64,000 bases of DNA from a virus: positions 1 to 64,000 of the IMG/VR virus record IMGVR_UViG_3300042465_005830; one strand, 5' to 3'. The position numbers and the translations under genes are program-made. A model generated the notes under the pieces. That model was not told the DNA's origin. It was given only the letters and a program-made list of their open reading frames with translations, and searched no databases. Below, in pieces: positions 28,207 through 37,625 of this stretch (positions within the stretch are counted from its first letter, which is position 1; each line of letters starts with the position of its first letter).

Positions 28207-29532
28207 ATGTTTTATATAGTAGAGACAGAGGAGCAAATTGAGCTTCTAAAAGACTTAGGAAAGAAAGGAGGTTATGTAGAAGTTATTTCTTCAAACGATA
28301 ACTACCATCCACTTCTTACCACTACCGTAGCAGTCTATGTAAGACCTTTAGATCATTACGAAGGTTATATTATTCCAATAAGTCATGACGAAGGATTAAA
28401 CGTAACGAAAGATTGTGTCTCTGATATTCTAAAAGCATACACAACACTTTATACATTTGACAAGAAAGAATTGATGTATCACTTTGTATTACCGAATGTT
28501 ATAGATCTTTCTTTACTTTATTCAATGACTTCTTATAATAGACTAGAACTTCCAAGATCTAATTCAACTTGTAATTGGTATTATAATCGCTTTCATGATT
28601 TTAAAGAAATAAATGCTATAATTCCAATATCAAAGTTATTTGAGAAATGTGAAGAGAATTATAAATCATTACAAAAGATATTGCAGATTGCAATACCCAA
28701 TGGCTTTGATTTCTACAATAAAACTGCAACGTCTGTTTTCTTTATGATTGAGAGAACCGGTTTAAGAGTAACCTACCAATCCTTTCTAGAATTATTTAAA
28801 CCAAGTAATCCTGTTTATAGTATTGATAATAATATTATTTATACTTCGTACAATCTATATAATACGACTTCTCGTCCAACAAATGCTTTTAACTCAGTAA
28901 ATTTTGCAGCAATACCAAAAGCACCTGAATTTAGAAAAGCAATCATTCCTCAGAACGATGTATTTGTAGAAATGGACTTTGATGGATATCATTTAAGACT
29001 ATTATGCGAACAAATAGGATATGAATTAACAGACGAATCAGCTCACGTTCAATTGGCTAGACTTTACTTCGGTAAAGATGAAATAGCTGAAGATGAATAT
29101 GCAAAAGCAAAACAAATTAACTTTCATGCCATTTATGGAAAGATTCCACCTGAATATGCTTTCCTAGAAATCTTCGATAAGATTCAGAATTATATAAACG
29201 GTCTTTGGAAGCAATTTAAAGAACAAGGATATGTAGAAGATCCAATATCAGGAAAAAGATTCACACAAGACCTTCCAGATATGCATCCTCAGAAGCTTAT
29301 GAACTATATGATGCAAAGCTTGGAAACCTCAAGAAATATTCTTATATTAAAAGATGTGCTTATGTTCCTTCAAAATAAAGAAAGCAAGCTAGCACTATAT
29401 ACTTATGATGCCTTTGTATTTGACTTCGATAAATCAGACGGAAAAGAAACATTAGAATCCTTAGAAAAGATAATGAATCAGGGAGGAAAATACCCTATAA
29501 AATTCAAATACAGTAATAACTTAGTTTTATAA
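28207..29532 (+). CDS. Family A DNA polymerase, short phage type (441 aa)
   Basis: Polymerase motifs are in order. A box NSVNFAAIP precedes motif A (MDFDGYHLRLL, catalytic D257). Motif B is KAKQINFHAIYG (K302, F306, Y310, G311). Motif C is YTYDAFVFD (D401) in place of the usual HDE. The first about 180 residues look like a worn-down 3'-5' exonuclease domain (DLSLLYS). At 441 residues it is much shorter than E. coli Pol I and lacks a 5' nuclease, which is encoded separately at 31999. It would replicate the phage genome with the SSB, helicase and recombinase next to it. Confidence 0.85.
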   Translation: MFYIVETEEQIELLKDLGKKGGYVEVISSNDNYHPLLTTTVAVYVRPLDHYEGYIIPISHDEGLNVTKDCVSDILKAYTTLYTFDKKELMYHFVLPNVIDLSLLYSMTSYNRLELPRSNSTCNWYYNRFHDFKEINAIIPISKLFEKCEENYKSLQKILQIAIPNGFDFYNKTATSVFFMIERTGLRVTYQSFLELFKPSNPVYSIDNNIIYTSYNLYNTTSRPTNAFNSVNFAAIPKAPEFRKAIIPQNDVFVEMDFDGYHLRLLCEQIGYELTDESAHVQLARLYFGKDEIAEDEYAKAKQINFHAIYGKIPPEYAFLEIFDKIQNYINGLWKQFKEQGYVEDPISGKRFTQDLPDMHPQKLMNYMMQSLETSRNILILKDVLMFLQNKESKLALYTYDAFVFDFDKSDGKETLESLEKIMNQGGKYPIKFKYSNNLVL

Positions 29533-29542
29533 AATAAAAACA

Positions 29543-29550
29543 TATTTATA
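29543..29550 (+). promoter_or_regulatory. TATTTATA box
   Basis: TATTTATA ends 1 base before the ATG at 29552. The spacing is too short for the late promoter pattern, so it may be a leader or chance. Confidence 0.2.
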
Positions 29551-29551
29551 A

Positions 29552-30007
29552 ATGATACAAAATGATGTAGCGCCAGTAATGTTCGATTACGATATCGAAT
29601 ACAATTTTAATGCAGCCGACATGAGCAATAAGTTATTTTGTACTTTCTCTTCAGAACAACAATTAGAAGGGATATTAAGTACAATACAGACCAAATACAA
29701 GATCATTTATAATAAAATCTTCGTTCTTTATTCAAAGAGCCAAGACGAATATATTTGCACATATAATGTGGAATTTGGAAACGTTTCTAATTTCTTAGAA
29801 AATACTATTTTAGTACATAGAAAAAAGGAATCAAATACCCTATACACAATCAATTCACTAAACCGTCTAATAGAATCTCTAAATGGAGGAATCTTAGATA
29901 CAAACTACAAGGTGAATTGGAATGACTATCAAAACTGTATACTATTAACAAAAGGAGCAGAATTGAAAAGAGTCAACACAAAATTATTTAGAATAATAGA
30001 ATTATAG
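29552..30007 (+). CDS. Protein of unknown function in replication operon (151 aa)
   Basis: A mixed alpha/beta protein without signal peptide or clear motif (ADMSNKLFCTFSSEQQLEGI, then NVEFGNVSNFLEN). It sits 19 bases after the polymerase gene and before the SSB promoter, so it may be a replication or recombination helper. No family recognised. Confidence 0.65.
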   Translation: MIQNDVAPVMFDYDIEYNFNAADMSNKLFCTFSSEQQLEGILSTIQTKYKIIYNKIFVLYSKSQDEYICTYNVEFGNVSNFLENTILVHRKKESNTLYTINSLNRLIESLNGGILDTNYKVNWNDYQNCILLTKGAELKRVNTKLFRIIEL

Positions 30008-30038
30008 TTGGAATACTAAAATATTCTTCTTATATTAT
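30008..30038 (+). promoter_or_regulatory. Promoter, TTG-N20-TATATTAT, for SSB gene
   Basis: TTG 30008-30010, a 20-base spacer that holds the small hairpin GAATA/TATTC, and TATATTAT 30031-30038; 35 bases before the SSB start. Confidence 0.6.
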
Positions 30039-30072
30039 ATAGATAAAAGTTTTAATTAAAATCAGTTACATT

Positions 30073-30924
30073 ATGGACATTAATGCTATCAAAGCAAAAC
30101 TGGCCGCTCTAAACAGCACCGGAAATCAAGACCGTGAGAAAGTAGACTTCGACAAAATCTATTGGAGACCTGCAAACGGAAAATCAACAATTAGAATAGT
30201 TCCTTCAGCATTTAACGCTGCAGATCCTTTCACAGAATTGAAACTACACTACAACATAGGAAAGTTCCCTATGATGTCATTGTCGAATTACGGCAAACAA
30301 GATCCAATCGAAGAATTTGTAAAAGAATTAAGAAAGACTTCTGATAAAGACAACTGGTCATTATCTGGAAAGTTATCTCCTAAGTCAAGATTTTTTGCTC
30401 CTGTTATTGTAAGAGGTGAAGAAGATAAAGGAGTACGTCTTTGGTCATTCGGAGTTAACATCTACAAAGCATTACTTGCTTTAGCAGAAGATGAAGACAT
30501 TGGAGACTTCACAGATGTAATCAATGGATGGGATATGGTTGTTGAAAACACACCAGCAGCAGGACCAGGTCAATTCCCAACAACTACAGTTCGTATTAAA
30601 CCTAAACAAACTCCATTATCAGATGATAATACACAAGTTGATTTATGGTTAAAAGAACAACCAAATGCCTTAGAAGTACAAACTCAGTACGACTATGAAT
30701 TCATCAAGAAAAAATTACAAGAGTACTTGAACCCAGGAGAAGAAGTAGCTTCACCAGCAAACATTCCAGCAGAATCAATTGCACCAGTAGCTCCAGCTCC
30801 AGCAGCTGCAGAACCAACTGACTTAGACAAAGCTTTAGGAAGTAACAAAACTGACTTTACTTTAGAAACAGCAGTAGAGGGTAACAAAAGTACAGTAAAT
30901 AAATTTGACGAATTATTCAACTAA
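30073..30924 (+). CDS. Single-stranded DNA-binding protein (gp32-like, 283 aa)
   Basis: Residues 28-60 (KIYWRPANGKSTIRIVPS...PFTELKLHYNIGKF) and the aromatic-rich core (KSRFFAPVIVRGEEDKG.RLWSFGVNIYKALL) match T4-type gp32. After about residue 220 comes a Pro/Ala linker and an acidic tail ending in FDELFN, the part that recruits partners in SSBs. The Cys ligands of the T4 gp32 zinc site are absent. It has its own promoter, as expected for a protein needed in bulk, and lies directly before the recombinase. Confidence 0.88.
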   Translation: MDINAIKAKLAALNSTGNQDREKVDFDKIYWRPANGKSTIRIVPSAFNAADPFTELKLHYNIGKFPMMSLSNYGKQDPIEEFVKELRKTSDKDNWSLSGKLSPKSRFFAPVIVRGEEDKGVRLWSFGVNIYKALLALAEDEDIGDFTDVINGWDMVVENTPAAGPGQFPTTTVRIKPKQTPLSDDNTQVDLWLKEQPNALEVQTQYDYEFIKKKLQEYLNPGEEVASPANIPAESIAPVAPAPAAAEPTDLDKALGSNKTDFTLETAVEGNKSTVNKFDELFN

Positions 30925-30926
30925 GA

Positions 30927-32006
30927 ATGGCAGTTAAAAAAGAAACAGCAAAAACCGCTAGCGAAATAATCAAAGGCGGTTTTAGTCTTGACAACTTCAA
31001 AAAAAATAAAGGATTTTCAAATACCTCAGTAAAGTTTAAATCTCAAGACTGGATTAAAGTCTCAGATGCTTTCACAGAAGTAACATCCCTTAAAGGAATT
31101 CCTATGGGGCATATTACGTTACTAAGAGGACATTCTGATACAGGAAAAACTACTTTACTTTTAGAAGCAGCAGTTAATGCTCAGAAAAGACGAGTACTTC
31201 CAGTATTCATTATTACAGAGATGAAATGGTCATGGCCACATGCTCAAATGATGGGATTAGAAGTAGAGGAAATATTCGATGAGGATACAGGAGAGATTAC
31301 TGACTACAAAGGATTTTTCTTATATGCTGATAGAGGTACCTTAAACACTATTGAAGATGTAGCAGAATACATTCTAGACTTAGTAGATGAACAAAAGAAA
31401 GGAAACCTACCTTATGACCTATTGTTCTTATGGGATTCAGTTGGATCAGTTCCAAGTGATTTATCAGTAAGATCAAATAAGAATAATAATGAATGGAATG
31501 CTGGAGCAATGTCTACTCAATTCGGAAATAACGTAAATCAAAAAATTATGTTATCAAGAAAAGAAGCTAGTAAGTATACAAACACTTTAGTAGCTATTAA
31601 CAAAGTCTGGACTGCAAAACCTGAACATCCAATGGGTCAACCTCGATTGGAGAATAAAGGAGGAAAGACAATGTGGTATGACGCAACAGTTATCATTACA
31701 TTTGGAAACATTACCAACTCAGGTACTTCTAAAATCAAAGCTGTAAACAAAGGAAAGGAATATGAATTTGCTAAAAGAACAAAAGTTCAGATAGAAAAGA
31801 ATCATATCGATGGAATACAGTCTAGAGGAGCAATCATTATGACAAGCCATGGATTTATTGCTGACGATAAGAAAGCAATTGATGCATATAAAGATGCACA
31901 TAAAGGATCTTGGGCTAATACTTTAGGGTCAACAGACTTTACAGTAACAATTGAAGCTGAAGTAGGAGAAGATGTTAGAACTGATATAGAGATGATCGAT
32001 GAGTAA
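30927..32006 (+). CDS. uvsX: UvsX/RecA-like recombinase (359 aa)
   Basis: The Walker A is GHSDTGKTT (G68-T76, K74) after the lead-in GIPMGHITLLRG. A Walker B-like strand follows (YDLLFLWDSVGSVPS), then TQFGNNVNQKIMLSRKEASK and VAINKVW, the DNA-binding and RecA-core region. The product coats single-stranded DNA and drives strand exchange and recombination-dependent replication with the gp32-like SSB encoded 2 bases upstream. The stop overlaps the next start. Confidence 0.9.
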   Translation: MAVKKETAKTASEIIKGGFSLDNFKKNKGFSNTSVKFKSQDWIKVSDAFTEVTSLKGIPMGHITLLRGHSDTGKTTLLLEAAVNAQKRRVLPVFIITEMKWSWPHAQMMGLEVEEIFDEDTGEITDYKGFFLYADRGTLNTIEDVAEYILDLVDEQKKGNLPYDLLFLWDSVGSVPSDLSVRSNKNNNEWNAGAMSTQFGNNVNQKIMLSRKEASKYTNTLVAINKVWTAKPEHPMGQPRLENKGGKTMWYDATVIITFGNITNSGTSKIKAVNKGKEYEFAKRTKVQIEKNHIDGIQSRGAIIMTSHGFIADDKKAIDAYKDAHKGSWANTLGSTDFTVTIEAEVGEDVRTDIEMIDE

Positions 32007-33021
32007 TTATTTAGATATACTAAATAAAATCGAACAAAAACCAGACAGAAAACTAAACGACCATGTTTTAATAGTAGACAGCATGAACACCTTTATAAGG
32101 TCTTTTGCAATGCTACAATCAATGAATCCCCAAGGCCATCACACCGGTGGTCTTGTTGGTTTCTTGAGATCGTTAGGGTTTTTGATGAGAACAATTGACC
32201 CTACTAGAATCATTTGTGTGTTTGACGGACAAGCTTCTTCCTCAAGTAGAAAGAATATTGATCCTGAATATAAAGCAAATAGAAATATTAAAAGGATTAC
32301 CAATTGGGAACTGTTCGATGATAAAGAAGATGAGTACGCATCAATGACTATGCAAATGCATAGACTAGTAGAGTACTTACAATGTCTTCCTATCAACTTA
32401 ATCTCTATAGACAAAATAGAAGCAGATGATACTATATCTTATCTAGCTCAGAAGTTTGGAGCTAATAATAAAAAGGTAACAATCGTTTCTTCTGATAAGG
32501 ATTTTTTACAAATAGTGGACGAAAATATAGAAGTTTATTCCCCTATCAAGAAAAAAACCTATGGAAAAAAAGAGGTACTGGAAGAAATAGGTATGATTCC
32601 TGAGAATTATCTAATAATGAAAGCACTTTTAGGTGATAACTCAGATAACCTTACAGGAATAAAAGGATTAGGCCCTAAAACACTTATAAAAGAATTTCCG
32701 GGATTAGTAAACAAACCGGGCTTTTCTTTAGAAGATATTTATGAAGTTTGTGAAAAAGGATTACAGGATAAGAAAGTTTTTGCAAAAATCATATATGAAT
32801 GGGAAAAGGTAAAAACTAACTATGAATTGATGAATCTTTTACAGCCAAGGTTGGGAGATTACGAAATAGTTCATATATTAGATAAGATAAAAGAGCCAAC
32901 ACCGGCATTACAGGCTGTTACTTTTTTAAACATGTTAGAGGCAGATCAAATCGAAGCTCTAAACAAAAACGTTGAGGGATGGCTTGAATTATTCAGACCG
33001 CTTTCAACATATAAAAAATAA
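31999..33021 (+). CDS. 5'-3' exonuclease / flap nuclease, T4 RNase H-like (340 aa)
   Basis: The FEN-family acidic residues are present: LIVDSMNTFIRS, then CVFDGQ, then EADDTISYLA and SSDKDFLQI, with a helix-hairpin-helix GDNSDNLTGIKGLGPKTL. Such enzymes remove RNA primers and flaps during lagging-strand work, the job Pol I's own 5' nuclease does in bacteria. It overlaps the recombinase gene by 8 bases and lies before the helicase. Confidence 0.9.
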   Translation: MSNYLDILNKIEQKPDRKLNDHVLIVDSMNTFIRSFAMLQSMNPQGHHTGGLVGFLRSLGFLMRTIDPTRIICVFDGQASSSSRKNIDPEYKANRNIKRITNWELFDDKEDEYASMTMQMHRLVEYLQCLPINLISIDKIEADDTISYLAQKFGANNKKVTIVSSDKDFLQIVDENIEVYSPIKKKTYGKKEVLEEIGMIPENYLIMKALLGDNSDNLTGIKGLGPKTLIKEFPGLVNKPGFSLEDIYEVCEKGLQDKKVFAKIIYEWEKVKTNYELMNLLQPRLGDYEIVHILDKIKEPTPALQAVTFLNMLEADQIEALNKNVEGWLELFRPLSTYKK

Positions 33022-33041
33022 GTTATAATAAAATAAGTTAC

Positions 33042-34394
33042 ATGACATCATTAGCAAAATTATCTTCCTACGGAAAAGGATTCCAGTTAAAAGTATTAGG
33101 AGCATTATTAACAGACAAGAAATTTCTACTTAACACAAGAGATTTGTTAAGGCCAGATTACTTCGATTCAGATGCACATAAATGGATTCTAGAAACTACA
33201 ATTAAGTATTACGACAAATATCATACTACAATTTCATTAGAAGCATTAAAAATCGAATTACAGAAAGTAGAGAATGATATTTTACAAGTAGCAGTTAAAT
33301 CAGAATTGAGAAATTGTTATGAAGCAACTCAAGAAGATTTAGCATACGTTGTAGAGGAATTTACTACCTTTGCCAAAAACCAGGAACTTAAAGCAGCATT
33401 ATTAAACTCAGCAGATCTTTTAAACCAAGGAGACTTTGACGGTATTAGAGGATTGATTGAAAGAGCTATGAGAGCTGGTATGGATAAGAATATGGGTCAT
33501 GAGTATAATAAAGATGTAGAGAGTCGTTATAGAGAAAACTATAGACCAACTATTCCAACACCTTGGCCGATTATGAATGAGACTATTGGAGGAGGATTCG
33601 GACCTGGAGATTTAGTTATTATGTTTGGAAATCCTGGAGGAGGTAAATCTTGGACGATGGTTGCAGCTGCAGCACATGCAGTACTACTAGGTTACAATGT
33701 AAATTACTATACTTTAGAGCTTGGAGAGGATTATGTAGGTAAACGTTTTGACTGTTACTTTACAGGATATGGAATTGAAGAAGTAAATAAACATAGAGGA
33801 GAAGTTGAGAAGATTGTAGGTAAATTGAAAGGAAAACTTATTGTAAAAGAGTATCCACCAAAAGGAGCTTCAATTAACACAATTAAATCTCATATCCAGA
33901 AATGTATCGATATGGATCATAAACCGGATATGATTGTTATTGACTATGTCGATTACCTAAAAGCACCTTCAAAATCTCGTTTCACAGAGAGAAAAGATGA
34001 AATTGATGATGTATTTATTGCAACAAAAGGACTAGCTAAGGAACTACAAATACCTATTCTAACACCATCTCAAGTTAATAGAATGGGTGCTAAGGATTCA
34101 GTTATTGAAGGAGATAAAGCAGCAGGTTCTTACGATAAGATGATGGTTGCCGATGTATGTTTATCTTTATCAAGAATGAAAGAAGATAAGGTTTTAGGCA
34201 CAGGAAGAATTCACGTTATGAAGAACAGATACGGAATGGACGGTATGACTTGGGATGCAAAAGTTGATACAAATAATGGACATATTGAGATATTAGGTCA
34301 CATGTTAATAGACGAATCAGGAGACAAACCAAGAGGAAGTTACAAAGATATTGCTAATAAGTTCTTCGAATTAGAGTCTCAAGTTCCAAGCTAG
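33042..34394 (+). CDS. Replicative DNA helicase, DnaB/gp41-like (450 aa)
   Basis: An N-terminal helical domain (about 1-150; LRPDYFDSDAHKWI) as in DnaB is followed by the RecA-type motor: Walker A GNPGGGKSW (G196-W204, K202), Walker B MIVIDYVDYLK, and ILTPSQVNRMGA with a late arginine (SLSRMKEDKV). It should form a hexamer and unwind DNA at the fork. No primase domain is fused to it and I see no separate primase in the window. Confidence 0.9.
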   Translation: MTSLAKLSSYGKGFQLKVLGALLTDKKFLLNTRDLLRPDYFDSDAHKWILETTIKYYDKYHTTISLEALKIELQKVENDILQVAVKSELRNCYEATQEDLAYVVEEFTTFAKNQELKAALLNSADLLNQGDFDGIRGLIERAMRAGMDKNMGHEYNKDVESRYRENYRPTIPTPWPIMNETIGGGFGPGDLVIMFGNPGGGKSWTMVAAAAHAVLLGYNVNYYTLELGEDYVGKRFDCYFTGYGIEEVNKHRGEVEKIVGKLKGKLIVKEYPPKGASINTIKSHIQKCIDMDHKPDMIVIDYVDYLKAPSKSRFTERKDEIDDVFIATKGLAKELQIPILTPSQVNRMGAKDSVIEGDKAAGSYDKMMVADVCLSLSRMKEDKVLGTGRIHVMKNRYGMDGMTWDAKVDTNNGHIEILGHMLIDESGDKPRGSYKDIANKFFELESQVPS

Positions 34395-34447
34395 AAGCCT
34401 ATTTATTTCTACAGTCATAATCTATAACCCTTTTAAAAAAAGCGAAT

Positions 34448-35425
34448 ATGAGTCTAAAAGACGAACGCATAGTTTACAAACCATTTGAATACCCACAAGC
34501 ACACGATTACTGGCTTAAAGCGCACCAAGCGCACTGGTTACATACAGAAGTTCCAATGTCACAGGACGTAACAGATTGGAATTCAAACCTTAAACCGCAC
34601 GAAAAAAACCTTATAGGAGGAATCCTAAAAGGGTTTGCTCAAACAGAGACAGTTGTAAATGATTACTGGACATCTTTAGTAACAAAATGGTTTAGAAAAC
34701 CGGAAGTTATTATGATGGCAGTTACGTTTGGAGCTTTCGAAACAATCCATGCCGAAGCATATGCTTTACTAAACGAGCAATTAGGATTAGATAATTTTGC
34801 AGAATTCTTAGAAGATGAATCAACTGCAGCTAAAATTCAATCTTTAATGGATGTTAGAGATGGAAATGCAGGAGAAACAGATTGGCATGAAGCAGCTAGA
34901 TCACTTGCTATATTCTCAGCATTTACTGAAGGAGTAAATCTATTCTCTTCTTTTGCAGTATTGTTATCATTTAAAATGAGAAACAAATTAAAAGGAGTAG
35001 GGCAAATAGTAGAATGGTCTGTAAGAGATGAATCACTTCACTCAGAAGCAGGTTGTTGGTTATTCAGAACCTTAATGGAAGAATATCCAGAATTAAAAAC
35101 AGAAAGACTTATTAACGATATTAGAGAAGCGGCAACGCTTGCTTTAGAATTAGAATTCAATTTTATTGATAAAGTATTTGAAATGGGAGATTTAGAGAAC
35201 TTATCTAAAAACGACCTTAAAAACTTTATTAAACACAGAGTAAACACTAAGATGGGAGATTTAGGATTAAAACCATTAATACCTTCAGATCAAATCGATA
35301 AAGGAGCTTTGAAACAAATGTTATGGTTTGATGCTGTAGTAGCAGGTAAACAGCATACAGATTTCTTTGCATCAAGAGTAACGAATTATGCCAAAGGGCA
35401 TATGGATTGGGACAACGCATTTTAA
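34448..35425 (+). CDS. nrdB: Ribonucleotide reductase, class I small subunit (325 aa)
   Basis: Iron ligands and radical site are readable: E98 and H101 with Y105 in FETIHAEAY (the E+7 tyrosine of R2 proteins), a middle Glu in AFTEGVNLFSSF, and E195/H198 in RDESLHSEAG. The C-terminus ends DWDNAF, the tail that docks on the large subunit. With the next gene it makes deoxynucleotides from ribonucleotides. It lies 9 bases before the large subunit gene. Confidence 0.93.
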   Translation: MSLKDERIVYKPFEYPQAHDYWLKAHQAHWLHTEVPMSQDVTDWNSNLKPHEKNLIGGILKGFAQTETVVNDYWTSLVTKWFRKPEVIMMAVTFGAFETIHAEAYALLNEQLGLDNFAEFLEDESTAAKIQSLMDVRDGNAGETDWHEAARSLAIFSAFTEGVNLFSSFAVLLSFKMRNKLKGVGQIVEWSVRDESLHSEAGCWLFRTLMEEYPELKTERLINDIREAATLALELEFNFIDKVFEMGDLENLSKNDLKNFIKHRVNTKMGDLGLKPLIPSDQIDKGALKQMLWFDAVVAGKQHTDFFASRVTNYAKGHMDWDNAF

Positions 35426-35434
35426 TTTAATTTT

Positions 35435-37144
35435 ATGGGAGTAGATTACAGTACCTGGAAACCAGGTGTAGATTATCCAGAATGGATGAATGAAGTATCT
35501 TTGGCAACAATTTCAAACGGGTACTTATTACCTGATGAAAATCCAAAGAAAGCATACAGAAGAGTTGCTGATGCAGTAGCTAAAAGATTAGATCGTCCTG
35601 ATCTAGCAAATAAGTTTTTCAAGTATATGTGGAAGGGTTGGTTAAACCTAGCTTCACCAGTACTATCAAACACTGGAACTGACAAAGGATTACCAATCTC
35701 ATGTTTCGGTATAGATACTCCTGATTCAATCAGAGGTATAGGATTAACCAATGCAGAACTGATGAGACTTACCTCTTTAGGAGGAGGAGTAGGAATTGGA
35801 TTAGGAAGAGTTAGAGGAAGAGGAAAAAAGATCGCAAATGGCGATACTGGTAACTCAGAAGGAATTGTGCCTTGGGCTAAGATTTATGATTCAACTATCA
35901 TTGCTACAAATCAAGGATCAGTTCGTAGAGGAGCAGCTTCTGTGAACTTAGATATCAATCACGAAGATATAAAAGAGTTTTTACGTATTAGAAGACCTCA
36001 AGGAGATCCAAACCGTCAGTGTTTAAATTTACACCAATGTGTTTCTATTGATGATAAATTTATGCAGAGATTAGAGCATAGAGATCCAGAAGCAATGGAA
36101 CTATGGGTTGAGATTCTTAAATCAAGAGTTGAGACAGGAGAGCCTTATATTATGTTTAAAGATAATGTTAACAACGCTAACCCTCAGGCATACGTAAAGA
36201 ATAACTTAGATGTTACAATGACTAATATCTGTTCGGAGATTGCATTACATACCGATGAAGAGCATTCATTTGTTTGTTGTTTATCTTCTTTGAACTTAAC
36301 AAGATACGATGAGTGGAAAGATACTGATTTAGTTGAGACAGCAATCTATTTCTTAGATGGAGTACTAGAAGAATTCTTAGTTAAGACAAATGGTAAGGAC
36401 TCTATGATTAGAGCACACCGTTCTGCTAAAAAAGGAAGAGCATTAGGATTAGGAGTTTTAGGATGGCATTCATTCTTACAATCAAAAGGATTACCATTTA
36501 ATTCAATTGCATCTACTTCTTGGACAAACAGAATATTCTCTCAAATTAAAACACAAGCAGAAGCTGCTTCTAGAAAGTTAGCTGAAGAGTATGGGGAACC
36601 AATCTGGTGTAAAGGAACAGGAATGAGAAATACGCATTTAATTGCAATTGCTCCAACAGTTTCCAACTCAACAATCTCAGGAGGAGTATCGGCAGGTATT
36701 GAACCAATTCCAGCTAACGTTTATACTTTCAATTCATCTAAAGGAACTTTCATTAGAAAGAATCCAGTATTAGAAAAGTATTTAGAAGACAAAGGACACA
36801 ATACAGAAGAGGTATGGCAACAGATTTTAAAGGATAGAGGATCAATTGCAAATCTACCTGAAGACATTATGCCGTTTGAAGATAAAGAAGTATTCTTAAC
36901 ATTTGCAGAAATAAACCAACTAGCTTTAGTAGAACAAGCTTCAGTAAGACAGAAGTACGTAGACCAGGCTCAATCATTAAATTTAGCATTCGATCCAAGT
37001 GATAGTCCTAAGTTCATAAACCTTGTTCACCAGACAGCTTGGAAACTTGGATTAAAAACGTTATATTATCTAAGAACTGATTCTGTCATAAACGGAGATA
37101 TCGGAAGTAGAACTTCTGAAGACTGTTTAAGCTGTGATGGATAA
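35435..37144 (+). CDS. nrdA: Ribonucleotide reductase, class I large subunit (569 aa)
   Basis: Active-site residues are present: C90 in PISCFG, the triad N264-C266-E268 in NICSEI, the pairing Cys at 281/282 in VCCLSSLNL, and the C-terminal redox pair C564/C567 in EDCLSCDG. GGGVGIGLGRVRG is the usual substrate loop. At 569 residues it is shorter than E. coli NrdA (761) and has no ATP cone, so it should lack dATP activity control. The thioredoxin at 43950 could re-reduce it. Confidence 0.93.
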   Translation: MGVDYSTWKPGVDYPEWMNEVSLATISNGYLLPDENPKKAYRRVADAVAKRLDRPDLANKFFKYMWKGWLNLASPVLSNTGTDKGLPISCFGIDTPDSIRGIGLTNAELMRLTSLGGGVGIGLGRVRGRGKKIANGDTGNSEGIVPWAKIYDSTIIATNQGSVRRGAASVNLDINHEDIKEFLRIRRPQGDPNRQCLNLHQCVSIDDKFMQRLEHRDPEAMELWVEILKSRVETGEPYIMFKDNVNNANPQAYVKNNLDVTMTNICSEIALHTDEEHSFVCCLSSLNLTRYDEWKDTDLVETAIYFLDGVLEEFLVKTNGKDSMIRAHRSAKKGRALGLGVLGWHSFLQSKGLPFNSIASTSWTNRIFSQIKTQAEAASRKLAEEYGEPIWCKGTGMRNTHLIAIAPTVSNSTISGGVSAGIEPIPANVYTFNSSKGTFIRKNPVLEKYLEDKGHNTEEVWQQILKDRGSIANLPEDIMPFEDKEVFLTFAEINQLALVEQASVRQKYVDQAQSLNLAFDPSDSPKFINLVHQTAWKLGLKTLYYLRTDSVINGDIGSRTSEDCLSCDG

Positions 37145-37156
37145 AATTAAAAAAAT

Positions 37157-37612
37157 ATGATACAATTATTTATTTCACTATTCCTAGCAACTGTAATTTT
37201 TCTACTAACTGTAAAACTGAGAGAGTATGTACAAGAGGTAGCACAGTTGAGAAAACAAATTGAAGAAACAGCAGCAGCTCATATAATTGAGAAAGCAAAA
37301 GTAAAGAAAGATTCTACATTTAGATCTTCAGCAGTTAATTGGGGTAAGACAATTGAACACTTTGTACCTTTTATGACAAAGTTCCCTATACCAGCAGAAG
37401 ATGTAGTATTCCTTGGAATGCCAATTGACTATGTAGGGTTTACCAACACAGAAAGTAAAACTAAATGCGAAGTACATTTCATTGAAGTAAAATCAGGAAA
37501 TGCATTTCTAATGGGAAAACAAAAGAATATTAAAAAAGCAATTCAAGAAGGAAGAGTTCACTGGCATGAAATTGCAGTAGATGGAAACCGAGCAGAGATC
37601 ACAGAAGAATAG
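37157..37612 (+). CDS. Membrane-anchored resolvase-related nuclease (151 aa)
   Basis: An N-terminal membrane helix (residues 3-18) and a short coiled coil are followed by a nuclease-like domain: VPFMTKFPIPAEDVVFLGMP, IDYVGF, then HFIEVKSGNAFL. The D and E-x-K signature and overall order fit the family of endonucleases related to archaeal Holliday junction resolvases. It follows the reductase genes by 12 bases and ends the replication block. Membrane tethering of such a nuclease is unusual. Confidence 0.72.
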   Translation: MIQLFISLFLATVIFLLTVKLREYVQEVAQLRKQIEETAAAHIIEKAKVKKDSTFRSSAVNWGKTIEHFVPFMTKFPIPAEDVVFLGMPIDYVGFTNTESKTKCEVHFIEVKSGNAFLMGKQKNIKKAIQEGRVHWHEIAVDGNRAEITEE

Positions 37613-37613
37613 C

Positions 37614-37621
37614 TATTTATA
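37614..37621 (+). promoter_or_regulatory. Putative late promoter motif TATTTATA
   Basis: TATTTATA lies 12 bases before the ATG at 37626 and overlaps the end of the previous gene region. The spacing is shorter than at the sheath gene. Confidence 0.35.
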
Positions 37622-37625
37622 TGAA

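Noticed and set aside
37581-37625. Upstream ATG for the lectin gene
   Set aside because: It would add 15 polar residues before a clear signal peptide and overlap the nuclease gene; ATG 37626 is better.
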